Part shown: positions 45,542 through 57,437 of the stretch, piece by piece
How the letters are laid out: each line of letters starts with the position of its first letter
How positions within the stretch are numbered: position 1 is the stretch's first letter
Origin: Ditylenchus dipsaci
Lineage: Eukaryota; Nematoda; Chromadorea; Rhabditida; Anguinidae
Direction of reading: 5' to 3'
NCBI GenBank assembly: GCA_004194705.1
Contig: SADC01001349.1
Location: 124,001-188,000, forward strand
Length of the DNA stretch: 64,000 nucleotides
The notes under the pieces: model-generated
What the model saw: only the letters and a program-made list of their open reading frames with translations
The model's database searches: none
What the model was told of the DNA's origin: nothing
Made by a program: the position numbers and the translations under genes

Positions 45542-48458
45542 ATGGTTAAGTCACTGTTTGACATTAGTCTAGCTGCAGTATGCCACCATTCTCTGTGTGA
45601 GGATCTAGCTTTTTGCCTTGCGACTGCAAGCAGCGCCTGCTAGAATTTTTCGCTTCTCATGATCAGGTAACAAATCTAGCTTTTACTTATAAATTGACTA
45701 AAAAGAGTACTGATTGATTAATGATTATTTATAGATCAACACCAAGAAATGTATGGGGTTGATGTCGCGCCCTATGTTTGGTTGTAACCTGACCCGCCTG
45801 TACTTTTATTTGAGTGACCAGTTAACCGACGATATTCTTGAGTCACTAACCACCTACAGTCAACAATTGCAGCACGTCACTATCATAGAGTGTCCGCTGA
45901 TCACTGATCATGTAAATACTTTTTAGTTCTCCAAAACTCGTTTTGTACAATAACTTAGCTATTGCCATATTTTCTGCTACAAATATAAGAAAATGTCACA
46001 TCTTTAAAATTTTATTTCACATCTTTAAAATTCTACTCTAAATCAAAGACCAAAAATGAAAATATAAAAAACCTAGCCTTTACGACTAAAATGTTCATTC
46101 ACAGTCACACTTTGATTATATGACTACCTTCAGGGTTAGACCAGTTTAAACTTTGATTAGTGATTGAGATAAAGTGTAGCAGTATTGAGGGTGTCATAGT
46201 ATCGGCGTATAATATTATCAATGTTTCACTGTAACATTTTCGAAAATACGCTAAATTTTACAAAAATGTATTATTTAAGGGTGTGATCAGTGTGACCATC
46301 AATCAAAAGCGCCTAGGCAGATTGGAACTCAGAGGCCTCAACAAGTTGACCTCTCAAGCCCTTAAGTTTGTCAAGTCTCCCCTGCTCTACAGTGTAGATT
46401 TATCTGGTTGTAGTCAGGTCAGATAATAGCAATGCTAGCTTATTCTAAATATGAGGTTTAGATTGGTTCCGAAGGAGTATTCTACCTAGTCTTCAACAAC
46501 CCATCTATAAGACATTTGTGTTTAAATCACTGCGAGGTCTAGATGACCAAGCACTCTATGACATTGCACATTGTATTGGAGAGAATTTGAACAGACTTGA
46601 ACTTGACTTTTGCACAATTCTAAGATGATGGAGCGAGCAGCTGCAATACACAATCTGTCACTGAGATGTCCTAATATTGCGCAATTGTCTTTATGTAGAT
46701 TCTTTGGGGTATTAATTTGAAAGTTTGAAAGGGAAAAGCTTTTTTGTTGCCAAAAAGCATCTTTTTGCCGCTAATCGTGTGTTTCGTGCGCAACCGAGTA
46801 TTTCTCGGTGTCTTTCGGTCGTAATTTTTTTTTATTTTCACATCAGAATGTAGCAGGAAATCTGTAGTTTCTAATGAAGTATCAAATGACTCGATGCAGT
46901 CATGAAAAGTTTGAGAAATACCTGTTTTTACGGAACAACTCCGGTCTCTTAAAAACAAGCATTTCTCAAACTTTTCATAACTACATCGAATCAGTTGATA
47001 GCTTAATACAAACTAGAGATTTCGGGCTGCATGCTGATGTAAAAATAAATTGATGACAGAAAAACACTGAGAAGTACGATTAGCGGCGAAAAGAAGCTTT
47101 TTAGCTACAAAAAAAGCTTTTTGGCGGAAACAAAATTTACCCAGTTTAAAATATCACATGATAATATTTAAAGTCCTAAGAATTATGAACAGTCTTACAA
47201 TTTTCGAAGATAATAAAAAATACTGAAAACAAAATTTAAGGACCCTGCGCAAGAGGACGATCTCGAAGACTACCCAGTCCAGCCATTGAGTATCGCATCG
47301 AGGGTCTGCATTTAAGAGAAGTGGACTTGTATGGAAACTATTTTGACTCTCTTCCATTCCTTCCACCCACCATTAGAGCTATTCGTCTGTCTGTGACTGG
47401 TCAAGAAAATGTGCTCGAAATGGTGTCTAGATTAGAAGAACAACGTCATCTTATAACTATTCATCTGCAGCTGGTGTGCTCAGAAGAGGATGCTCGCTCA
47501 ATTGAGAACGCTAACCACTTTCTATGCCACTTCATTCCATTCCTTGGTAAGCAAAAGTAACTATTTTGACAAAATTCATATACTTCGTGCGCAAGACCTT
47601 TTTTATCTGGAGAGTTAAGAAGCTCTAAATTTTACAATTTTGAATGGAAATTTCGATAAAATATCACATAGAAGACATTAGTAGTGCCTATACATAAACT
47701 CAGTCAACGAATTTCGCTGCAGGTGCCAAAATCACCGCCTGCATGTAAGTGTGAACAGACTAGTGGACACAGCGCTAGGATTAATTACTTCCATGCCCAA
47801 CTTGGCTCATTTGGCTTTGGATGTTCAGCACTTAAGTGCTTATCATTTACGGCGATTTTTCTCAGGCGGGATGCATAGCAGAGGAGCTAAATTAAGATGC
47901 TTGAAGTTGTGCCGACTAAGAATTACATACAGAGCTCTGTTTGCAATTGGGAGGGGTGCTAGATCATTGTTGGTTGGTTTTTTTACAGTTCAAATTATTA
48001 AACTTTGAGAATGGCTTTTCAAAGTAAAGTAGTGAAATTCTAAACTTCTCACTTTATTTTAAAAAATGCAAGTAATTTTGCAGGAGCTTGAGACCTCGCA
48101 CATGCCAGCTGTAGACGATAGATTTCTGGCTCTACTGGCCGAAAATTGCAAACTTTTATCTTGTGTCAACTTTAATGGTTGCAAGTTTGTGACTGACAAA
48201 GGCATGACAGCTTTAGCAAGGTTTTTGTGTTTTAGGGAAAAGTTTTTTGTATAAAAATATAGTAATTACAGAAATTGCCAACTAAAAGAGGTGCGCATTC
48301 GTGGAACTGCATGCACTGACAAGTCTATTTACAATTTGGCTCAGTTTTGTCCAGATGTAGAGTGGATTGCGCATTCTGATTTTAGCGGGAGACCTAAGTT
48401 TAGTGACAAAGCTTTAAAGTGTTTAAGAGATTCTTGTGTACAGCGAGTTATTTGTTAA
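45542..48458 (+). CDS. AMN1/ZYG11-type leucine-rich-repeat protein, 8 exons
   Basis: Probably a cysteine-containing LRR protein of the F-box/AMN1/ZYG11 kind, often substrate receptors of cullin E3 ligases. Exons: 45542-45666, 45735-45911, 46280-46417, 46462-46708, ~47241-47546, 47723-47968, 48084-48220, 48272-48458. The N-terminus (SLFDISLAAVCHH, then after a one-base slip QRLLEFFASHDQ) resembles the helical start of AMN1 and ZYG11. LRRs follow: LQHVTIIECPLITDHG, LLYSVDLSGCSQIGSEG, IRHLCLNHCRGLDDQ, LSCVNFNGCKFVTDKG and LKEVRIRGTACTD. No canonical F-box is visible. Slips also occur near 46615 and 47275. Intron 4 carries a foldback. I cannot choose between AMN1-like and FBXL-like. Confidence 0.7.
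46725..47130. repeat. Foldback element in LRR-gene intron
   Basis: Pairing segments include 'ccgctaatcg' against 'cgattagcgg' and 'tttgagaaatacctg' against 'caagcatttctcaaac'. It shares the 'ctagtttctaat'-type motif with the element at 4175-4638. Ends undefined. Confidence 0.6.
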
Positions 48459-48529
48459 CTTTTTAGTGTTACATCAAAACATTTATGTAAATAGTTATCA
48501 TAATGTACGAGTCAATGATCTATGTTAAA

Positions 48530-48535
48530 AATAAA
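48530..48535 (+). terminator. LRR-gene polyadenylation signal
   Basis: AATAAA 72 bp after the stop at 48458. Confidence 0.5.
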
Positions 48536-48999
48536 TTTTATTTGCGCCTTTAACAGGAGACAATCAATTGAGAAAATTTAAAAAGTAAGTCGACTCTCAA
48601 TTTAACATAACCACAAAAGTTCGTTACCGCTTAGCGTTTAACATTTTTGTCAGTATCCTTCATTAAATCTTCTTGCTTTTTTCGGACTAGATTGACGAGT
48701 TTAAAAAGCGGGAAAAAAAACGTCGCGCTCTACGCAAAATCTAAATTTGCTACTTCGTCATTTCCAAGTTCGACTATAATACTATAATATTTTTTGTTGA
48801 AAAATTACATTTTGTTGGTTTTTTCTCGTTGCACGAAAGAGTCGAAAAGGAACGTTATTTATTTAATAAATTGAAGAACTGACTCATGAATTTATTTTTA
48901 CATCACGTGAAATTGTAAATAAATTTATTCCCGTTACGCATAAATAAACATAAAATACAACTTTTCTTGCCAAAAAACCTCTTTAACCACAAGAAGTAT

Positions 49000-51900
49000 T
49001 TATCTAAACACAATAAACCAGTTTTTACTGGCCGCTGCCGGAGCACTAGGATCTCTTGGTTCAGCTGGATTGTTGTCGTCGGGTCCGTTACCATCACCTC
49101 CAGCACCACCAAACTGTCTTCGAAGCTGTTCCACCAGTTCTGGATTAGCCTGGCTCATGCGTGCGGCCATCTGTAAATTCAATGTCTTATATTTTTGGAC
49201 CGAAATAAACTTTTACAAACTTCGATAGTAAATTGGTCATAGTCCAAACCTGATCACTATGCGAAGCGGAATATACTTAAAGGGCCTGACCTCTTCCTAC
49301 TCGGTGGTCCCCCGCCAATTCAAAAATTTCCCTTGATCATTGGGCTTCTGTACGGATTTTTCTGCTAGGTTTCTAACAAAACTAAGCCTAAAATTTGATT
49401 TCAGGCCTAGTTTTGTTAGAAACGTGGCGGAAAAATCCGTACAGAAGTCCAATGATCGAGGGAAAATTTTTGAATTGGCGGGGGACCACCGAGTAGGAAG
49501 AGGTCAGGCCCTTTAAAGAAGGGGGTGGAGCCATTTAGGTTTGAAAAAGTGGCTTCCATGGCGCAGTGCAAAAGTGCTCGCGTTTTTTGGCCAAAATGGT
49601 GTTTTTCTGGTGTTGCAGTTCAATCCCACGTAGTGCACACTATTTTTTTTGGCTTTTTTGGCCAGTTTAGAGGTAATTTAGACTTCTTTGACGCCAGATT
49701 CGGAATCAGCGACCCAAATTACCTCTAAACTGGCCAAATAAGCCAAAAAATAGTGGGCCACTACGTAAGATTGAACCTGCAGCACCGGAAAACATCATTT
49801 TGGGCCAAAAAACGTAAGCACTTACGCACTGCGCCATGGAAGCCACTTTTTCAAACCTAAATGGCTCTCCCATCCTTTAAAGGGTGGGGGAGGGGAACTT
49901 CCTATACGCATCGCCTTAGGTCACAGGTTCGACTACCACTGGCTGTAAACATATTTTTCCTCCTTTTATTTACAAGTTTAGTGTCAAAATGATCCTCACA
50001 CTCTTGGCTATCCCATAAGAACTATCAACACAAGCTTTTACACCTACCGGAGCTTGTAATCAGGCTGAAATAGACAAAATTTTCAAAAATCGATGTTTTT
50101 CGGGTTTTTCTTTGACTGGTTTCACTGAAAATTTCTGACTTTTTTCTACAAGTCACACGTTTCATACACCAAAATGTAGCCAAGACTCTAGGCTTCCATT
50201 TGAGCTATCAAACAGAGAAAAATCTAGTATAAAGTTGGAGCTAGAGTTCTAAAAACATCCACCTGTGTCCTTATAGCGATGCGTATAGGAAGTCCCCGTC
50301 CCTTTAAGACAATTTGTCTGATTTCTAATTTGGGTATGATAGGTCAGTTAACTGGGAGTTACGGCCAATGGATCAAAACAAAAAACTTGTGTGGAAAAGC
50401 CGAGAAAACCGGTGATCGGGTCCAAACCAGCTTACTGACGGAAAAACTGGAGCTGTTAAAAGTAAAAAAATAATAACTGTTTAGGAAAAAAGCCATCGAA
50501 CCCTATCTTGGTTCTTATGTGCTGAAATACTGAAATTTCAGATAAGAATGAATTGTTTAAGACAAATTTTATATTTTTTCAAAAGTAAATAAAAAAGGTA
50601 AATAGAAAACTCACTGATTCTCCAGCTCGAAGCAAGTTTTCCAGATTAGGAGGAGCTCCTGCTCCTTCACCCCCTTGGTTGCCACCCATGAAGGCTAAAA
50701 CAGCAGAATCAGTATATTTTTAACCTTGATCTCGAATAATGAAGTAACTTACTGCCCATCATTTGAGACATCATGTTCTGCACCTCAGGGTTGGATATCA
50801 TTTGAGAAGCCATTTGCATCATCTGAGGGTGTTCAACAAACCGCCCAGGTTAAAGGGTAGTCCTCCAGCACCACCAGCGCCTCCAAAGGGATTCTAAAAA
50901 TAGTTAATTGCACTCTGTACATCAAAAACTAGTAAGATGACTTACAGCCTCAGGGTTGTTAGCATAGGCGGTCTCAGCTTCCTTGAGTTTGTCCTGAGCA
51001 ATCCCAAGGTTTTGCTTGTAGCTCTCGTTGTTGGGATCAATTTCCAAAGCTTTTTGTAGGCCTCAACTGCTTGGTCATAACGATTCTGGCAGGACAATGC
51101 AACACTAAATCAGTTAAATAAGTTGAGGGTTTAATTAATTGATTAATTTTTAATTAATTAAATTTGATTAATAATTATTACAATTTTGACAATACTAATT
51201 TCTCGTGGCTCTTATTTTTAACTCTTTTCGAAGGCAATGGCACTTAGTAAAAGACATATATGGTAGGGGTGCACCTGATTTTGGATTTCTGACATTTTTG
51301 TTATTATGATTAATGGTTCTAAGTTATGAAAATTTCTGCTTATTTTCTGGTTCTAATTTTGAAAAAAAACTTAGGATGCAATACTGTTACACTGACTATG
51401 ATATTCGGTGTACAGTCGAGTCCGCATTAGTGTACCCTGGCATTAGTGTACACCTAGGATCATTTGGTTGGTTTTGACTAAAATCCTTTGAAACGTACCC
51501 CGGCATTAGTGTACACTTCAGGTCAATCTCGACTAAATAAAGAACAATCGCTTTAATGTACATATCAAAATTTTAAAAGGAAATTTCTAAATTTTCACTT
51601 GTCTCAACACAAATTTTAACAATTTTCTGAATTTCGAAAGAGACTCGTTTAAAGAAATATTTAATCGATTCCTCAGCCGCAGAGAATCCGAAAACAGGCT
51701 CGAAAAGTTGGCATAACGATAGCAAATAGCCAGTGGTCAAAAACTAAAGGCGGAACAAGCCATTTCAAGGACCCTGTCTCTTACTGATCATGGCAATTTG
51801 AAAGATTTGAATGCGCGCAGGACCACACACATTTCGTCAATAATAATTCCGAATTATTTTTTGTTTACGCTGATTGTTTAGAAAATAAATTTAAAAATTT

Positions 51901-54514
51901 GTTCAAAACTTAGAACCGTTCACTAGTCGAGCCCAACGTAACTTAATAATATCGAATAGAAAATAACCTTTTAATTTAAAATGCAATCAAAAAATAATTC
52001 GAAGACATTATTGACAAAATCTATGTGTCCCGCGCGCATTCAAACCTTTGAAATTGCCATGATAAGGAAGACAGGGTTCTTTAAGGATGAATTTTTAAAT
52101 TGCCTTGGGCGACCAAGGCAAGAAGAATCATTGTGCTAGCTTGCACTTTTTCGATGTTAATAGTCTAACATGGTTCTGAAAGGATTTTTGAAACAGGGTA
52201 GCTAAAAAAAACCACTACAGCTTGTAATTATGTCAGGTAGATAAGTTGGTTTGTCAGGAAGGTGGGTGTGTATGTCAGGTAATATGCTTTAAAATTCGTG
52301 TTCTCCACCATCGGCGCCAGCATATATTACGCATAGCGGCATCCCCAACTTCTAGTTTCGTTATTCACGTATTCTTTGTTTGTTACAATAAAGGAACGAT
52401 TGAATATCTCGGTTTCTCCCGATTTAGTGTACATCGGCATTAGTGTACACATGAGGCCGGTTCACTAAGTGTACACTAATGCGGGACTCGACTCTACTAG
52501 ATTCAGGTAAAAAATTATTTGGCAAAGACCAAAAGAACCGTAATTCTTACAGTTATGGGCTCTGTAGCATAATAAAAAGAACTTACCCCATTCTTCCGTA
52601 TGCTTTAGCATAGTTAGGCTCCAAAGCTAAAGCTGTGCGACAGTCCTGAATGGCCAGGTCAAACTGCTCTTGACGGCAGTAGGCTGCAGCGCTGGAATAT
52701 TTAGATTTAGGCTAGTTTCGACTTTTTTATTATCAAAGATAACCAACCGATTACAAAAGTATAGGGTCTCGGTTGAGCTTGATAGCTTCATTGTACTTGA
52801 TGATCGCCTCATCAAATTTAGAAGCCTTGACCAGCTCATTGCCCTCTTCCTTGAGCTTGTTAGCTTGCTCGATTTCAGCTGCTGTTGGCGTTGGGAATTC
52901 TTCTTGCTAAAATTAGAAATTAAAATTAGAAACTTGGTTAAAATTAGAAGCTTTAAAAGAAAGTCAAAAAATATATAGTTTTCAAACTATTTTTACGTTT
53001 TTGTAGCTAAAAATTTTCAAAAGTTAAAAAACAGCGAAAAGTAAACCACTTACCGTATTCTCTCTATTAATCCCCTCCCCAAAATCCGCTATTTCTTAAA
53101 TTCATTCTCCTCCTTTTATACAGGGTTTTGTTTTCGAACGCCACATATGTATATACCAAAATGTAACTGGGAATCTGCGCTACATTTTGGTATATAACAT
53201 ATGTGGCGTTCGAAAACAAAAACGCGGTATAAAAGGAGGAGAATGAATTAAGAAATAGCGGATTTTGGGAGGGGATTAATAGAGAGAATACGGTACGCTC
53301 ATTAAAAATACATAAAATGAACCCTCTTTTGCCGGCGCCTCGTAGATGCCTCTTTTTAGTATATTTTTATATTTGTAAGATAACCAAGGAAGAAATTATC
53401 AATGACAAAAAATTCCAGAAAAGTTAAATTCTAAATCGGCCGGATTTTGTCCAACCAGCTCAAAGCAGTAAAAATATTTTGACGCCAATATGAAAACTGA
53501 CGCTATTTTGAAGACAAGTTTTGAAAAAATTTCACAGTTTGTAAAAATTTTCATAAAAATCATGAAATGAATAAAAAATTTAATTTAAAGCGGTACTTCA
53601 CTTTTTGCACGTCATTGAGCAGTGCTTTCCATATTTCTGCATCTAACGTGCGAAATTCTTGATTTTTAAAAAATCGGTTTCTAACTCGTTTTCTATTATA
53701 TCTAAATTAATTTTTGCATTCATTTTTGTTTGAAAAAATAACGACGTGATAAACAGGACAAATAAAAAACACTAAAAAGAGCAAGGAAAAAGCGATAAAT
53801 GGATAAATAAATAGCTTAGATAGCTTTAAAAAGCGCTTTGGGCCGGCTGGCCAAAATTATGGCCACTACAGTCGAGTCTTGATTCAACGATCACCCGATT
53901 TAACGATCACCTGGGTCGGTCTCTTCAATAATAAATTCCGTCAAACTACCCTCCGATTTAACGATCACCTGGGTCGGTCCCAGGGTGATCTTTAATCGAG
54001 ACTCGACTGTATAATAATTGCTTCTAAAAATATAATGCAAAAACCATGGTTTTTTTAATTATAAAGTGTTAAAAATGTTTCTCATATTGTGTTAAGTAGA
54101 AAAAAGTAGGTCAAAACGTGTTTTTGGGTAACTTTGAAATAATTTAGAGGTGTGTGGTGGGGTGGATGGTGTAAATTCATTAACTAACCGTCTGAGAAAG
54201 TCCTTCAGCCGAAGTGAAAATATCCAGCAATGGTTTAGAAGGTTGGAAAGCATAGCTCAAGTCTGACACATTGAAGGCTGTCTCCAGACACTGGACAGCA
54301 ACTAAAAACAAAAAAAAAATAATGCCTTACATATGCTTTTAAAATAAATAAGGAGCCAACCTTCAAGGCCTTCGATCTGATCCTCGGTACACTGGTTAGA
54401 AGAAACTTTGTGGCGAAGAAACTGAATGAATGAGACCACTAGGTTTTCTCATCATTGGTCACTTTACCGCTGCCTGTTGGCTTAGGCGTTTGCTGAGGTG
54501 GGTCAGAAGACATT
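49000..54514 (-). CDS. SGTA: Small glutamine-rich TPR co-chaperone (SGT), 8 exons
   Basis: SGTA binds Hsp70/Hsp90 C-termini through TPRs and, with BAG6, handles tail-anchored and mislocalised membrane proteins in the cytosol. ATG at 54514. Exons about 54361-54514 (N-terminal dimerisation, VVSFIQFLRHKV), 54189-54301 (VAVQCLETAFNV), 52770-52907 (KLKEEGNELVKASKF, TPR1), 52587-52695 (YCRQEQFDLAIQDC, TPR2), 50947-51105 (NRYDQAVEAYKK, TPR3), 50753-50893 (GGAGGAGGLPFNLG, then MASQMISNPEVQNMMSQMMG), 50615-50700 (NLENLLRAGE) and 49000-49170 (QANPELVEQLRRQFGG). One-base slips lie at an A run near 54438, at an A run near 51064 and at a G run near 50849. The C-terminus is Gly/Ala/Pro/Asp-rich rather than Gln-rich. 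Introns hold at least seven MITEs. Confidence 0.9.
49281..49512. mobile_element. TTAA foldback MITE, first of an abutting trio
   Basis: TTAA at 49277-49280 and 49513-49516. Ends AGGGCCTGACCTCTTCCTAC and its complement. Arms pair almost fully. Same family as 8778 and 57438. Confidence 0.9.
49517..49876. mobile_element. TTAA element carrying tRNA-like palindrome copy 3, second of trio
   Basis: Shares its TTAA borders with both neighbours (49513-49516, 49877-49880). Ends AGAAGGGGGTGGAGCC and the near complement. A-box-like TGGCGCAGTG occurs on the + strand (49559) and, mirrored, at 49827-49836. B-box-like sequences near 49617-49627 (+) and near 49773-49782 (mirrored). The palindrome has a full tRNA-like half on each strand. 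Confidence 0.85.
49881..50303. mobile_element. TTAA element, third of trio
   Basis: TTAA at 49877-49880 and 50304-50307. Both ends carry 'cctatacgcatcgc' next to the AGGG tip. A B-box-like GGTTCGACTACC lies near 49926. Truncated relative at 25885-26250. In an SGT intron. Confidence 0.85.
51413..52494. mobile_element. Long CAGTC element with nested TTAA MITE
   Basis: Ends CAGTCGAGTCCGCATTAGTG and its near complement (right tip GAGT instead of CAGT), TA on both sides. The subterminal 'cattagtgtac' is repeated. Carries the insertion 51769-52080. No transposase frame seen. In an SGT intron. Confidence 0.8.
51769..52080. mobile_element. TTAA-type foldback MITE, nested
   Basis: Right border TTAA (52081-52084), left border decayed to TCAA. 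Ends 'aggaccctgtct' and 'agacagggttct'. Arms contain the 'gaatgcgcgc' motif of 39618-39807. Confidence 0.7.
53053..53293. mobile_element. TA-flanked CCGTATT palindromic MITE
   Basis: Ends CCGTATTCTCTCTATTAATC and its exact complement, TA both sides. The whole 241 bp folds, including a 'tatatgtggcgttcgaaaac' arm. In an SGT intron. Confidence 0.9.
53322..53412 (+). repeat. Dispersed repeat, copy 2
   Basis: Matches 25015-25110 ('aaccctcttttgccggcgcc' here). It lies ~30 bp beyond a MITE. Confidence 0.7.
53869..54009. mobile_element. TA-flanked CAGTCGAGTCTTG MITE
   Basis: Ends CAGTCGAGTCTTGATTCAAC and, reversed, CAGTCGAGTCTCGATTAAAG, TA both sides. Repeats 'cgatcacc' internally. In SGT intron 2. 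Confidence 0.85.
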
Positions 54515-55656
54515 CTGCTTACAATTCACACAACAAAGTAGAGTAAAAAATTTAAGCTGAATTTGTAAAAATATTATATATTGGACAAATGTGTTGTTAT
54601 ATAAACATCACAAAGACTTTGATTTAATTTATTTATAAAAAATTAATGAAACAAAGATAAATATAAAAACAGTATGAAAAGAAAGTAGAATGATTTCGAA
54701 CCTTTCGACAATTTATAAATGTGCGTGTCTTTGTCTTTGGCGCTAATTCAAAAGCTGTTTTAGGCAGATGGTCTACTAAGTATTACTATTACTTGTCTTT
54801 TTTTTTATCACGAGGCAGATAGGTTTTGCCCCTTTTTTGCCCTTTTGCCCTTTTTTGCCCTGAATAAATTTATACCTGAAATTAATAAGTTTATTTATCA
54901 AGTTGTTTGATAAATCTTATGCTTTTATTTCGATGAAATTATTTCTCCTCTAATAGAACGACCGGTCGATCTATTTTTCAATCCTCCAAATCAGGAAAAT
55001 TTCACGGCGATCTCGAGATTTCGGTGAACATCCAAAATCTGAAAGGTAGAATCGGTAAAGAAAATGCAACAAACAGGTTCGCAAAATGTTTATTTTGCTC
55101 CGAAATACAAACCCTTGAAGTTTAGGGGGTAGTTTTATTGAAGGAAATATGGCAATTTAGCGAGGAAAGCAGCACAACACAATCACTATACCTACACATA
55201 GCTCACTTAAAAGAGAAGATTTTAAGCTTGAAAGACTTATACATGGTGTAGATTTTTTTTTTCATCCAGACGCATTCAATGAAAGCTTTCTCCTTACGAT
55301 CAAAACCCACGTTTTAGTTTTTTTGAAAAAAAATTCCTTCTGAAAAGATCATATTCTTGGTGCTTGGTTGCTAAAAGGCTCTAATTTTCAAATTTTTTGC
55401 TGAAATAGGAAAGACCAAAGCAAAAATTGAAAAATCACAAAAAAAATTTCATCAAAAGTAATCGCTCGCAATTCTAAGACGATTGTCGAAAGTCACAACA
55501 AAAAGTTACGGCTATTCTAAATCGCGAGAATTTCTTGGGCCACCCTGTACTTTTAGGGATGAAAATAGCCTTACGGAAGCTCATTATAGCCCTAGTCTTG
55601 ATTGTAAACCAAATGCTGCATTATCTCTTAATGTGGCCCGGTCTCTTATTATAGAT

Positions 55657-55812
55657 TCATATAACCTCCATTAATCCCCAACCCTCAAATAATCCCTCAC
55701 TCCTCGTCTTTTGACTGAAATTTCAGAGCTAAGGCCATTTTTATTTAGGATTTCAAAAAGTTTTCAGAGGTTGAAAATTTTTCCCCTGTGGGGATTAGTA
55801 GAGGTTATACGG
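55657..55812. mobile_element. Decayed CCGTATT element
   Basis: Right end 'gaggttatacgg' followed by TA; left end 'catataacctccattaatcc' pairs with it. Left TA and CC are lost. Confidence 0.55.
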
Positions 55813-56579
55813 TAACCCCAAGATGTATCTTAAAAAATGCACATGAAAGATCTGAGGTTAAGTCCTATTTAGTGATTATGATATTCATTTTTATATAGCA
55901 ATTTTTCGTGCTCTTTCGATCTGCGTATTATATTAAAAATTTTCACGCAAAAAGTGGACTTTAAGGCATATGTGAACATATGTATTTTTTTTGAACATAT
56001 GTGCAAAATCAAAAGATTTTCAAAGAGAGTCGATTCTGGCCGCTTGCAATGACAAAGCATAATACTTGTTAAACAATGAGATAGCATAACGAAAAGCTAA
56101 TATGATGCATAAAACGGTTTTGATTTATACTTTCTCATCTACTAGAAAAACACATTATTAGAAAAATGAGTGAATTACTAACTTCGGCTGTAAATCAGCC
56201 GATAACCTTCTTTGAAAAATTACCGCACTGCTGAATACAGCAATGAATAAGCTTTTAAATGAGGTATAAGTTGCTTTCAAAACGTTCAGTATTATAAAAA
56301 TACAAAAATAACATGGCTTAAAAAAACCACTTAGTAATTTGAGAGTTAGAGAGTGCGGCGATTTTTTCGCTTATTTTTGCATGCCTATAATTTTTCACCG
56401 AGTTTTTTTTTCAATTTGAAAAAGAAGAGTACAGGATTTATTTAGAAATTTGTCTGACAGCAAATTTAAGGGTGTCGATCTTAAAAATTTTAAGGACATT
56501 TGCGTAAAAAAGAATTTCAAAAAGATTTCAAGATTTCAAAAATGAAAAAGATTTGGGCCTTGGAAAAAGCGTCGTAGTC

Positions 56580-56621
56580 TTTTGTCCCCTTTTTTCCATT
56601 TATGGAAAAAGGGGACAAAAG
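56580..56621. repeat. Hairpin, 19-bp perfect stem
   Basis: 'tttgtccccttttttcca' and its complement around a 4-base loop. Role unknown. Confidence 0.6.
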
Positions 56622-56784
56622 TACCTACGCCTGAAGAAAGTACAAACGTTTTTAAAAAGACAATCGATACCTTGCCAAATTTGCATGACATCAAAATACA
56701 TTTAACAATTTAATTTTCAACGAAACCACAATAAATTTAAAAATTTCAATTTTTCAATTTTTTCTGTTTTCTTGTTTCACGCAG

Positions 56785-57116
56785 TGGTCTTGGACTTCAA
56801 TGCATCCTCGGAGCCATTTTCGGTATAAGTTTATCACTTTTTTGGTCATCTACTTCGCAACTTCTTGGATGGATGCTGAATTCGATCCGTGAGCTTTTCC
56901 ACATTGAATTTACTGTGTCTTTGTTAAAAATTGTTGTAATTTTTGCTCAGTATTTAGTTGCCCTAGATAATAAAGTATTTTCATACAAATTCGGTTTCAA
57001 AAAAGTTCCTATACTATTCTCTTTTTCGGCTGTTCTCTTTTTTAACGAAAAAAAATTAAAAGCTGACATTCTGGCTGACATCCGACCCATTTTAGCCTCC
57101 GAAGTCGAAAAAGCGT
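56785..57116 (+). CDS. Possible 3'-terminal exon of an unknown membrane protein
   Basis: A plausible acceptor (pyrimidine-rich tract then CACGCAG) opens a 110-codon frame reading GLGLQCILGAIFGISLSLFW onward to a stop after ASEVEKA. It holds three hydrophobic stretches (near the start, FTVSLLKIVVIFAQYLVAL and VPILFSFSAVLFF) and a charged tail (NEKKLKADILADIR). Amino-acid use looks coding rather than random. I found no matching upstream exon, no starting Met of note and no family. It could be a gene fragment, transposon cargo or chance. Confidence 0.35.
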
Positions 57117-57437
57117 GACCCCGCTATCCCAAAATACTATATAGAGATATCAGATATACGAAAATAATATACTCGCTGAAAAGCGAAGAAAACTTTTATC
57201 AAACAAACTGGTTCAACAACAATCACACCTCATTAAACATTTCTTCTGGTTCTTCTTACCAGGATCTCATCCGCCGATTCCGCGTTGATAAAAAATAGGT
57301 TAGCCGCGGTGTGTTTCCAAACCGAGACCTCCGAGAGTTAGCGAAGAAATGGGTGGCCTTGGAAAAATTGAAAATAAGGCCGGATATAGTAGTTTATCAA
57401 TATATAGTTTATTAACTCTTATCAAAAATGTCTTTAA

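Larger units (their letters stand above)
54515..56784. other. Gene-poor region upstream of SGT
   Basis: The SGT promoter should lie within the first few hundred bases. Beyond it I see a 'tgccctttt' run (about 54830-54860), the decayed element 55657-55812 and a 19-bp-stem hairpin (56580-56621). No exon recognised. Confidence 0.5.
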
